The position numbers were made by a program, and so were the translations under genes. A DNA stretch of 64,000 bases from Bacillus sp. FJAT-42376 (GTDB taxonomy: Bacteria; Bacillota; Bacilli; Bacillales; Bacillaceae): assembly GCF_003816055.1 (NCBI RefSeq), contig NZ_CP033906.1, positions 1,922,001 through 1,986,000 of the forward strand, read 5' to 3'. The notes under the pieces are model-generated. The model saw nothing but the letters and a program-made list of their open reading frames with translations, was not told the DNA's origin and did no database searches. The stretch's first letter is position 1. Each line of letters opens with the position of its first letter. This document shows positions 9,552 to 16,497 of this stretch, in pieces.

Positions 9552-9791
9552 ATGTCAGAAAATGAAAAGATGGAAGAGCTTTACAACATTTCGCAGGAAA
9601 TTGTACGAACACTTCTAAAGGATGGTTATGAAGGGAATCAGCAGGCATTAAGACAAGCAGTCGAGCTTCTGAGCAGGTCAGTGGGAGATTTATCTTTCAT
9701 GTACGGGAAAAAGGATGCGTGCCACGAGGATCTGCTTAAAGGGACTGTAGCAAAGGTTCAAATTTCGTATAATGCCGTTCAAATGAAATGA
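9552..9791 (+). CDS. Small helical protein, unknown
   Basis: 79 residues from ATG 9552, eight bases after AAAAGGGG; the GTG at 9543 is too close to that site. Sequence is mostly amphipathic helix (ENEKMEELYNISQEIVRTLL ... LRQAVELLSRSVGDLS), ending with a Cys/His pair (DACHEDLL). No family recognised. Lies 88 bp after the SOS-linked small gene and may or may not be co-transcribed; a terminator follows about 110 bp later. Confidence 0.55.
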   Translation: MSENEKMEELYNISQEIVRTLLKDGYEGNQQALRQAVELLSRSVGDLSFMYGKKDACHEDLLKGTVAKVQISYNAVQMK

Positions 9792-9897
9792 TTCTTTGGC
9801 TTATGGGCAGGTTCAGTGTTCAGACAGTTTATAAAGAAGGAATGAATCGTTCATTTTCTATTTAATAGGGGCATGTCTTCATTCACGCGAAGGGCAA

Positions 9898-9944
9898 AAA
9901 AACAGCCTGTCTATTTCTTAGCGGGGCAGACAGGCTGTTTTTTT
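9898..9944 (+). terminator. Intrinsic terminator
   Basis: Stem AAAACAGCCTGTCT / AGACAGGCTGTTTT and a T-run; marks the left edge of the low-GC island. The ORF that crosses it is not a gene. Confidence 0.85.
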
Positions 9945-10044
9945 TGTCTATATTCCAGTTATAAACTTAGAGTAGAAACCGCAAAAAGAACATTCCGGTA
10001 TTCTAAAGAATTTAAGTTAAGCATTCTTGGGGCTTCTATATTTA

Positions 10045-10086
10045 ATCTTTTATTACTACCTAATTTACACTCAAGTAATAAAAGAT
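10045..10086. repeat. 12-bp perfect inverted repeat in AT-rich spacer
   Basis: ATCTTTTATTAC / GTAATAAAAGAT separated by 18 bases, with no T-run after it. It lies in the 9945-10202 spacer upstream of the secreted-protein gene; a regulatory or element-end role is possible. Nothing else is recognised in this spacer. Confidence 0.45.
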
Positions 10087-10202
10087 CTCTACGTTAATAA
10101 AGAAACTTTTCATAAATATGGGTAATAAGTAAGTATTAATCAATTCCAAATTATTTTAAAATATAAATATATTGTTAAAATAAAATTGGAGTGAAGAAAA
10201 TA

Positions 10203-10658
10203 ATGAAAAAATTAGTTGAAAAGTTTACACCCATAATTCTAGCAACATTAGTGATCATTGGTGGAGTAAGTGCCTTGCCAATGAAAAAAGCGGCAGCTTA
10301 CTCTGGAGTTAAAACAGTTGAAACAAGTAGTAATTTTACATACCAAATTGGATACCATGAAATTGCTACAAGTGAAGATAGTTCGAACGTTTATGGATCT
10401 GTAAAAATGGCTCCAAATACAGCTGCATACATTCGGATGACTCTTCAAAAATACGAAGGAGGAGCTTGGAAACAAATTTCAGCACATAATGCTGGGTATG
10501 CATACTCCGAGTATGGAGATATTAAGCAAGCACACACTACTTTTACAAACGTGATAAATAATGCTGGTCGAACTATAAGAATACAAGTAGATTTCTTTAA
10601 TAATTCTAATTACACTGATAATCTTCAAACAGCTTATTCATATAGTTGGACAAGATAA
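10203..10658 (+). CDS. Secreted protein of unknown family, low-GC
   Basis: 151 residues from ATG 10203 (GGAGTG nine bases upstream; a GTG at 10191 adds four residues). A clear Sec signal peptide: basic MKKLVEK, hydrophobic IILATLVIIGGV, probable cleavage after KKAAA near residue 33. The mature part is rich in Tyr, Ser, Thr and Asn, with alternating strands (NFTYQIGYHEI, AAYIRMTLQKYEGGAWKQI, TIRIQVDFFNN) and no cysteine, suggesting a small secreted beta-sandwich. Its base composition is clearly more AT-rich than the flanking core genes, and it sits beside IS debris, suggesting transfer. A small toxin, bacteriocin-like or adhesive protein are possibilities, none demonstrated. Confidence 0.65.
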   Translation: MKKLVEKFTPIILATLVIIGGVSALPMKKAAAYSGVKTVETSSNFTYQIGYHEIATSEDSSNVYGSVKMAPNTAAYIRMTLQKYEGGAWKQISAHNAGYAYSEYGDIKQAHTTFTNVINNAGRTIRIQVDFFNNSNYTDNLQTAYSYSWTR

Positions 10659-10713
10659 TTGGAATACTACACTGGTTAATAATGAAAATAAGGCTAGGGC
10701 AAAGCCCAGTAAA

Positions 10714-10757
10714 TAAGAGAGGCCGCCGCAAATAAGTTTGCGGCGGCCTCTCTTTCT
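10714..10757. terminator. Strong intrinsic terminator
   Basis: Perfect 17-bp stem (AGAGAGGCCGCCGCAAA and complement) with loop TAAG, after the secreted-protein gene. Confidence 0.85.
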
Positions 10758-10864
10758 ATTCTTTACGTTCATTTTTAATAAAAAATATAATGATACCTTT
10801 TGATAAAAAATAAAGTTACCACACAATAACCAACGGAAGTGTCCTTATATATAAACAGTATAAC

Positions 10865-12095
10865 ATGGACCAGGTTGTTTTGCCCTTGGATCTAGAAGTG
10901 AAACTCGATGAAAAAGATATAGCCTACACCGTTCATCATATGGTTGAACAGATTCCTAACAAATCGTTTTTTAGTTTCCTACTCTAGACCGATGTCCAGC
11001 TTATCATCCGAGAATGATCATGAAAATTATCTTTTGTGCCTATACCCTATTTGTTTTTTTAGGCAGAAAAATTGAGGACTCCTTACTGACAGTGTTCGGA
11101 TGATGTGGCTTTCTCAAGGGTATGTAACGTGTTATCGAACTATTAACAGGTTCCGGGTACATCAGGAAGTAAAACACCTTCTCCATCAAGCTTTGTCCAA
11201 TTTTGCTGTCAGCTGGGCTCAAAAAAAGCGAATTGCTACAGAGGGTATTTTTATTTATGAAACCAAAATTGAAGCCAACGCAAATATATTAAAATTTGTA
11301 TGGCGGAAATCGGTGGAAAAATTCAATGCCTGTTTGATGGAGAAGACCAGGCAAATCTATGATGAACTGTTGGGGAAAAACATTATTCAACCATTGAACG
11401 GGATTATGAGGACGAAATCAAGGGGGGAAATTCTCTTTAATCGTGAAACAATTGGAAGAAAAAGTCGAGGGATGGAATTGAAAATTAGAGTCAAGATAAG
11501 ATAGGGAAGAGCGGAAAGAACTTCGTTGCATGCGCAAAGAACCAAAGAAGCTTCATAAGATGTTTACAGACTTTGTGATGGGTATACAACTCATTCCATT
11601 TTGAATCATATTGAGAAGCACTTCTTAAACTCCCGGAGTATATCGTCGCGGATGCGGGGTATGTATGCGAAGAAAACTACGCAGATGTCTTAAAAAAATC
11701 GGAAACGGACACCGCTCATTACCTATAAAAACTATCGTAAAGAGAACAAAAGAGTTTCAAGGAGAACGAGTTTCATGCCGTCAATTGGGCGTACAACGAA
11801 GAAGACGATTCGTTTACATGCCCAAAAGGGAAACGAATAATGTTCCGCTATTTATCCCAACGAGCCGGTCGCAACGACTTTAAGCGAGAGATCAAAGTAT
11901 ATGAATGCGAGGACTGTTCCAATTGCCCTCTACGCGCTCAATGTACAAGAGCGAAGAATGGGAATAACCGCAAGGTCTATTATAACGAGACGTGGGAACA
12001 ACAGAAAAATCAAATCAAGCAGCAGCTTTCGGAAGAAAAAACGGACTCCATATAAGCTCAACGAAAAATTGACGTAGAACCAGTTTTGGATATTA
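10865..12095 (+). pseudogene. Decayed IS1182-family transposase
   Basis: Conceptual translation across several frameshifts and stops gives IS1182-type transposase blocks in the right order: start MDQVVLPLDLEVKLDEKDI; RTINRFR; TKIEANANILKFVWRKSVEKF (the T-K-I-E-A-N-A-N block is diagnostic); VADAGYVCEENY; CPKGKRIMFRY; the Cys-rich YECEDCSNCPLRAQCT; and RKIDVEPV near 12060-12095. The final C-terminal part and any terminal inverted repeats are not recognisable. The stretch contains at least four disruptions, so it cannot be active. Confidence 0.85.
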
Positions 12096-12640
12096 GAATG
12101 TTTTTGCTTTAAATGTCCACCACTTAGTTTAATGTATTCCTTCTGAAGCCATTGGTCCTTACTTCAAAAGTTTGCAGTCCATTATCTTCTGTGCCTATAT
12201 GCAACTTTTCTTTTCGAGAGGCAAGATGTGAGCTCCATCAAAAGAAAGCCTTAGTATGGTGGAGTTGACATAAGAGTTGAGTTAACCATATATTAAACGA
12301 CAGCATGAGCGAATTCTAATTGTAAAACTGTTCGAATGAATCATTTAGTTAATTGTGTACAAAAGCAAAAGAAGAAAATAATTGATGGCTTATGGTGCAA
12401 GAGTTATGAGAAAGGCTAAAAAATATATAAAAGGAAAGCTTTCATAAGAGAGAACAAGCTCCTTCTATATTAAAATAACAAGCTCCTTCTTTATTAAAAC
12501 AAAAAATCGTTAGCTCATTCAATAGTAAGTGAGGCTAATAATTGTAAAAAAGGGTTGTGAAAACAAGGGTTGGCATAGGGGAACTGCTTGAAATTCGTGG
12601 GCTATAGGACTTATTTTACCAAACGCTTGTTCTGTTTTTG
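12096..12640. other. Non-coding relic region
   Basis: No gene supported on either strand. It is AT-rich, with short decayed frames, probably the remains of the element above or another insertion. It contains the 24-bp tandem duplication listed separately. Confidence 0.5.
12453..12500. repeat. 24-bp tandem duplication
   Basis: Two adjacent copies beginning AACAAGCTCCTTCT, differing at two positions. Located between the IS remnant and the toxin-antitoxin locus. Confidence 0.75.
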
Positions 12641-12650
12641 TGTTCGGATG

Positions 12651-12711
12651 TGCTATAATGGACATGCAGCAGGTTGCCCGGAATACGGGAGAATCCCCTT
12701 GCGGAAAGGGG
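12651..12711 (+). promoter_or_regulatory. Toxin promoter and SD-sequestering leader
   Basis: Extended -10 TGC-TATAAT (12651-12659) with a weak -35 (TCTGTT, 12631-12636, 17 bp). The leader holds two small stems: CCCG/CGGG (12677-12689) and CCCCTT-N5-AAGGGG (12695-12711). The right arm of the second is part of the ribosome site AAAGGGGGTGAGG, so translation should be masked, as known for type I toxins. Confidence 0.65.
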
Positions 12712-12721
12712 GTGAGGAAGC

Positions 12722-12805
12722 ATGACCATTTATGAGAGTCTGATTTTAATGCTCACGTTTGGTTCTGTGATTATCGCGATTCTGTCTTTTCCGAGAAAAA
12801 AATAA
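12722..12805 (+). CDS. Type I toxin, BsrE/TxpA (holin-like toxin) family
   Basis: 27 residues, too short for most gene finders. One hydrophobic helix (about residues 6-22) and a basic end PRKK. The start MTIYESLILML and the following FGSVIIAIL match the BsrE/BsrG/TxpA pattern (M-[ST]-[TV]-[YF]-[EQ]-[SA]-L-[ML]...), small membrane peptides that disturb the envelope. A ribosome site with very strong complementarity to 16S rRNA lies five bases upstream but is folded into a hairpin. A candidate antisense RNA gene overlaps its 3' end. In B. subtilis such modules sit in prophages or skin elements; here it sits in IS debris. Confidence 0.8.
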   Translation: MTIYESLILMLTFGSVIIAILSFPRKK

Positions 12806-12899
12806 CCTTCTCAATAAGAGAAGGCTGATTAACGAGTAATTCTGCTGTGGCTGTGTTAGATGTTGGCGCATCTACCCAGCCTTAAACTGACATTCAATC
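12796..12899 (-). ncRNA. Predicted antisense antitoxin RNA (RatA/SR5 type)
   Basis: On the minus strand an extended -10, TG-A-TATACT, lies at forward 12907-12915. About 75-95 nt downstream there is a perfect intrinsic terminator: CCTTCTC-N5-GAGAAGG (forward 12806-12824) followed by a T-run formed by forward 12796-12805. The transcript of about 100 nt would overlap the toxin mRNA 3' region and the last toxin codons, the standard arrangement for BsrE/SR5 and TxpA/RatA. The -35 is weak. Ends are inferred. Confidence 0.65.
12849..12881 (+). terminator. 3' hairpin of the toxin mRNA
   Basis: Stem GGCTG...TAGATG / CATCTA...CAGCC with small internal mismatches. No strong T-run, but the position suits the end of the toxin transcript, and the antisense RNA would pair with this region. 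Confidence 0.5.
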
Positions 12900-12990
12900 A
12901 ATTTCAAGTATATCATAATTCCGGATAAAGCCGCTTAGCTTTTTTCATAAAATGCCTATATTAAAGCAAGGTGCTGACTTTTTGACTCCT

Positions 12991-13032
12991 GTTGGCTGGA
13001 GCGGACGCTTGCCAGCTGCCATCAGCAGCCAA
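12991..13032. repeat. Short palindromic repeat, copy 1
   Basis: Bounded by TTGGCTG and CAGCCAA; resembles the element at 46867-46913 (shared GTTGGCTG-N-AGCGG and AGCTGC-N-ATCA segments). Non-coding. Confidence 0.65.
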
Positions 13033-13240
13033 GTAAACAAATCTAAAAAAATAAGATAATGTTCGTTCATATTAAGAGAACAGATGCCTGCTGCCGGTAA
13101 ATAAGGCTGGCTGAAGGTAAAAAAGGGGCCGGGACATAACTAGATGAATGATCCACAAAATCGAATCTTAGTTCCATTCTTCTGCACGTTAAATAGGATG
13201 CCTTTCTTGTCGCCATTGTTGTTTTTTTATCAGGTATGCC

Positions 13241-13370
13241 GTTCCATTGCGCTGCAGGCACTCGCTTTCTGCGGGGAGGAAGGCTTAAGCCTCCTCGGCT
13301 GCGCCTGCGGGGTCTCAGTCTTTCCTCTGCTTCCCGCAGGAGTCGAGTGCCTTCCGCTTCATTCCACTCA
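13241..13370. repeat. Dispersed repeat copy D, opposite orientation, ends diverged
   Basis: Read on the minus strand it has the same blocks as copies A and C: GCGGAAGGCAC, GACTCCTGCGGGA, GAGACCCCGCAGGCGC, GAGGAGGCTT, AAAGCGAGTGCCTG. The TGTTGATTT ends are not present. The open frame across it (13144-13527) is not a gene. Confidence 0.7.
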
Positions 13371-13413
13371 TTTCAAACATGTAAAATGTACAAATCTTAA
13401 AGGAAATACAAAC

Positions 13414-13470
13414 AAAACCCGAACGATAAGGCGATCAATTGAATTTCTCACCTTATTGTTCGGGTTTATT
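13414..13470. terminator. Large hairpin, terminator-like
   Basis: AAACCCGAACgATAAGG paired with CCTTATtGTTCGGGTTT. On the minus strand it would end transcription from the SASP gene. The arm resembles that of the hairpin at 46767-46826 (shared CGAACGAT). Confidence 0.6.
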
Positions 13471-13517
13471 ATGGGCTTAGATATTTCTGTCACAGCCTCG
13501 TTTCCAGTATGTAGCTT

Positions 13518-13640
13518 TTATTTTTGATTCTTACCGGCTTTCTTAGCGTTCATCTCTTTGCTGAATTCTGTATCAGACTTCTGGTTTTGCTGATTTTGCC
13601 TATTCTGCTCTTTGCTTTCATTCTGGTTGTTCTGCGCCAT
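13518..13640 (-). CDS. Short gamma-type SASP-like protein
   Basis: 40 residues, very rich in Gln, Asn and Lys, start ATG 13640 after AAAGGAGGG. After an N-terminal Q/N stretch it ends with DTEFSKEMNAKKAG, which resembles the T-E-F-x-x-E-x-N-A repeat unit of gamma-type small acid-soluble spore proteins (SspE). It would be a one-unit mini SASP, stored in the spore core as an amino-acid reserve. The assignment rests on composition and one motif, so it is moderate. A second small protein with the same DTEF-x-x-E core is encoded at 29365. Confidence 0.6.
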   Translation of the reverse strand: MAQNNQNESKEQNRQNQQNQKSDTEFSKEMNAKKAGKNQK

Positions 13641-13781
13641 ATTGTCATCCCTCCTTTGCTTAAAAAACTCTGCAGGGGGTAATTACCCTATACTGCGAAA
13701 TCTATTTTTTCCTATTAATTCCGTTTCTATACACCGTTCGCCGGAACATTACTGAAATGAACTGAAAAGGAGTGGATGAAT

Positions 13782-14840
13782 ATGAAAAAAATCCGGTCAG
13801 CCCTCATTGGATATGGCTTATCCGGCCAAGTATTCCATGCACCGTTTTTGCATACAAGCGCTCATTTCGATTTTTGCACGGTCATGGAAAGATCAAGAAA
13901 CCTTGCAAAACAAACGTATCCTTATGTAGAAAGAACGGATTCATTTGAATCCATCCTTGAAGACGAGTCCATTGAACTCGTTGTAATTACAACTCCCAAT
14001 TCACAGCATTACGACATGATCAAGCAGGCCCTTTTGCATAAAAAACATGTTATTGCCGAGAAGCCTTTTACCGTAACTTCGCTTGAGGGCTATGAACTTT
14101 CCCGTCTTGCAAAAAGCCAGAAGAGGCTCCTTACGGTCTATCATAATCGAAGATGGGATGGGGATTTTCTTACGGTTCAAGCCATTCTCAGCCAGGGATT
14201 AATTGGCCGGCCGGCTGTGTATGAAGCTCATTTTGACCGGTTTGAAACCAGGATTGATGAACATGCCTGGAGGGAAAAAGCACTCCCTGGATCTGGCGTG
14301 GTATATGATTTGGGTTCCCATTTAATTGACCAGGCACTTTGCCTGTTTGGGGAACCGGATGAGATCACAGCGGATATATGGGTTCAGCGCGAGGGAGGAA
14401 AAGCGGATGATGCATTTTCAATCAGGCTGCATTACCCTGGTTTAACCGCTGACCTCAAATCAGGGATGCTTGTAAAAGAGCAGGGTCCCCGGTTCCAGAT
14501 ACATGGAACCATGGGTTCGTTTGTTAAATATGGTATAGACCCTCAGGAGGAGAGACTGAAAGCGGGTAGAATGCCTGATGAAAATCTCGGGAAAGAAACA
14601 GACAGAGATTGGGGAATATTGAATACAGAATTAAATGGTCTCCACTGCAGGGGCTCCATTGAAACCAAGCCCGGGCGATACATGTCCTTTTATGACGCGG
14701 TGTACCAGTCCATTAGAGAGGGTTCGGAACCGCCGGTGCATCCAGAAGCTGCGGCGGACGTGATCAGGATTATTGAATGCGCCATGATCAGTGCAAGAGA
14801 GAAACGGACCGTCTCCTTCCCGGTCATGTCTTCTTATTGA
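13782..14840 (+). CDS. Gfo/Idh/MocA-family oxidoreductase
   Basis: 352 residues from ATG 13782, nine bases after AAGGAG; the ATG at 13776 is too close. The N-terminal Rossmann fold shows GYGLSGQVFHAPFL, a glycine-rich NAD(P) loop typical of this family, and the catalytic-site motif VIAEKPFT near residue 95. The C-terminal alpha/beta domain contains GSGVVYDLGSHLIDQAL, with the usual Asp/His. Cytosolic NAD(P)-dependent dehydrogenase acting on a sugar or related polyol; the substrate cannot be read from sequence. Single gene, between the SASP-like gene and the lipoprotein. Confidence 0.85.
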   Translation: MKKIRSALIGYGLSGQVFHAPFLHTSAHFDFCTVMERSRNLAKQTYPYVERTDSFESILEDESIELVVITTPNSQHYDMIKQALLHKKHVIAEKPFTVTSLEGYELSRLAKSQKRLLTVYHNRRWDGDFLTVQAILSQGLIGRPAVYEAHFDRFETRIDEHAWREKALPGSGVVYDLGSHLIDQALCLFGEPDEITADIWVQREGGKADDAFSIRLHYPGLTADLKSGMLVKEQGPRFQIHGTMGSFVKYGIDPQEERLKAGRMPDENLGKETDRDWGILNTELNGLHCRGSIETKPGRYMSFYDAVYQSIREGSEPPVHPEAAADVIRIIECAMISAREKRTVSFPVMSSY

Positions 14841-14848
14841 ATAGAAGA

Positions 14849-14887
14849 AACACCCTTATGCCAATCTAATAGGCAGAGGAGGGTGTT
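14849..14887 (+). promoter_or_regulatory. Hairpin that includes the lipoprotein ribosome site
   Basis: AACACCCT / AGGGTGTT outer stem with an inner TGCC / GGCA pair. The right arm contains part of GAGGAGGG, the ribosome site of the next gene. It could be a terminator of the oxidoreductase gene or a translational switch; there is no T-run. Confidence 0.45.
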
Positions 14888-14890
14888 CAT

Positions 14891-15301
14891 ATGAAAAAAC
14901 AAATTCTGCTTGTATTGGCCGCTCTATCTGTATTATCAGGCTGCAAAGAGGATGATCAGGCATCGCCCCGGACATTTTTGATTCCTGAAGGCTATACGGG
15001 CTGGATAAAAGTGGATTATGAAGGAACGATGAAAGCGTCAACTTCTCAGAAGGAGACGAAGGTGTTAAAGGCTGATTCGAAGGGCGTTATTAAAACTTCT
15101 GACAAACACATCCACGAAGGATGGGCAGAGAGCAATTACTACTATGTAAATAAAGAAGGGAAGAAAACAAAACTTAACCCTGATAAAATGATTCACGGAA
15201 ACTCCAGCGGAAGAGAATCGGAAAAGGAAACCGATCAGTTTTTCTTTGTGGGAACAGATGCTGAATTTCAGAAAAATCAATACCAGCCAGCACATAAATG
15301 A
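14891..15301 (+). CDS. Lipoprotein, DUF6843-like
   Basis: 136 residues. Lipobox LSVLSGC with the modified Cys near residue 18 after a short hydrophobic signal, so it is anchored on the outer face of the membrane. The mature part begins with TFLIPEGYTGWIKVDYEG, the start typical of DUF6843 proteins, followed by a charged, Lys-rich region. The ribosome site lies in a hairpin (14849-14887). No role known; not evidently linked to the PTS genes downstream. Confidence 0.75.
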   Translation: MKKQILLVLAALSVLSGCKEDDQASPRTFLIPEGYTGWIKVDYEGTMKASTSQKETKVLKADSKGVIKTSDKHIHEGWAESNYYYVNKEGKKTKLNPDKMIHGNSSGRESEKETDQFFFVGTDAEFQKNQYQPAHK

Positions 15302-15351
15302 GTAAGATGCCGCCCGTTCTGCTTATTTTCTACAATATCCGACATTATTCG

Positions 15352-15380
15352 TTGACGTCAGGGCTAAACACCTGTACGAT
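15352..15380 (+). promoter_or_regulatory. Sigma-A promoter of glcT
   Basis: TTGACG, 17-bp spacer, TACGAT; 38 bp before the GTG start. Confidence 0.65.
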
Positions 15381-15417
15381 ATGAAGGGTTATAGCATGAA
15401 AAGGAGCTGGGTAGGTC

Positions 15418-16263
15418 GTGAGTACGCCCTTTATCGTTAAGAAAGTCCTTAATAATAATGTGCTGATTGCTGATCACCTGGATTTTCATGAGGTTGTTCT
15501 TATAGGCAGGGGGATAGGCTTCAGCAGATCAAAAGGCGATCAAATCGAAGAACATTCCTATGAAAAGATGTTTGTGCTGAAAAATGAGAAAGAACAGGAG
15601 CAGTATAAAATGCTGCTGCCATATATTGATGAAGAAGTCATTGCCGTCATCCATGAAGTGATTCAGCATATAGAGGCGAGGCTCGATCAGCCGCTGAATG
15701 AACATATTCATATCGGTCTGACAGATCATATTTCATTTGCACTTAAACGGATTAAGCAGGGAATGGATTTGAAAAACCCTTTTATCGTTGAAACGAAAAC
15801 GCTGTATCCTCTCGAATATGAGCTGGCGAAGGAAGCAGTAGACATCATTCAAAAACGTCTGAGTGTCAGTTTGCCCGATTCGGAAGTCGGATTTATCGTG
15901 CTCCATATCCACGGGGCCATTACCGATAAGCCGCTGAGTGAAGTGAACCAGTCTTCTCAGCTGATCGCCGTTTTGACAGGGATTATTGAGGATTCTCTAA
16001 AAATTAAGATTGATCGCGACAGCATCAATTATTTAAGGCTTGTCCGGCATATCCGTTTCACGATTGACCGGGTTCAGGCGGGAGAGAAACTTGAAGAACC
16101 TGAAAAAATGGCAGACCTGTTGAAAAACGAATATCCGCTGTGCTATAATACTGCTTGGAAATTAGTTAAAGTGATGCAGCAAACGCTTAAAAAGCCTGTA
16201 TATAATGCTGAAGCAGTCTATCTGACTATGCATTTATACCGTTTATCCAATAAAATATCGTAA
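15418..16263 (+). CDS. glcT: PTS antiterminator GlcT
   Basis: 281 residues, GTG start after AAAGGAG. BglG-family RNA-binding antiterminator: the N-terminal CAT domain (PFIVKKVLNNNVLIA...VLIGRGIGF, residues 1-60) followed by PRD1 and PRD2. Regulatory histidines are visible in NEHIHIGLTDH and LHIHGA (PRD1) and in RHIRFTI and LTMHLYRL (PRD2). When glucose is present it binds the RAT in the ptsG leader and lets transcription continue; without glucose, EIIGlc phosphorylates it and it is inactive. Directly upstream of ptsG, as in B. subtilis, and the RAT target is visible in the gap. Confidence 0.95.
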   Translation: MSTPFIVKKVLNNNVLIADHLDFHEVVLIGRGIGFSRSKGDQIEEHSYEKMFVLKNEKEQEQYKMLLPYIDEEVIAVIHEVIQHIEARLDQPLNEHIHIGLTDHISFALKRIKQGMDLKNPFIVETKTLYPLEYELAKEAVDIIQKRLSVSLPDSEVGFIVLHIHGAITDKPLSEVNQSSQLIAVLTGIIEDSLKIKIDRDSINYLRLVRHIRFTIDRVQAGEKLEEPEKMADLLKNEYPLCYNTAWKLVKVMQQTLKKPVYNAEAVYLTMHLYRLSNKIS

Positions 16264-16271
16264 CCGGTATC

Positions 16272-16383
16272 AGCGTGTAACTGATTCGATCAGGCATGAG
16301 TGATCAAGGTTTAGGTTTCCGTCTTTCCATTTAGGGAAGTATATTTTAGGGAATCTCTATACCTTGTTTCACCATGCCTTTTT
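16272..16383 (+). promoter_or_regulatory. RAT antiterminator and overlapping terminator of ptsG
   Basis: The RAT is at about 16272-16303 (contains CTGATTCGATCAGGCATGAG). It overlaps the left arm of a long-range terminator, GGCATG-x-GTG...AAGG (from 16293) pairing with CCTT...CAC-CATGCC (to 16378) and followed by TTTTT. Binding of GlcT to the RAT excludes the terminator. The arrangement matches the known B. subtilis ptsG leader. Confidence 0.85.
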
Positions 16384-16497
16384 CTATGCGGATTTTTCTG
16401 ATTCAGTAAGATTTCATAAGAAAACGGTTGCACCTCGCATTTATAGGATTTTTTTGCCGCTGCTCGCACAAAATAGGCTCAAGGAGGATTGAATCGA

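Noticed and set aside
9873..10097. Open frame of 74 codons
   Set aside because: It runs through a strong terminator hairpin, has no ribosome site and its product has no gene-like composition.
13144..13527. Open frame of 127 codons
   Set aside because: It spans dispersed repeat copy D and a terminator hairpin; GC-rich repeat sequence gives the frame by chance.
16419..16432. cre-like site (AGAAAACGGTTGCA) before ptsG
   Set aside because: Two mismatches to the CcpA consensus and located after the leader terminator; ptsG is mainly controlled by GlcT, so I do not call it.
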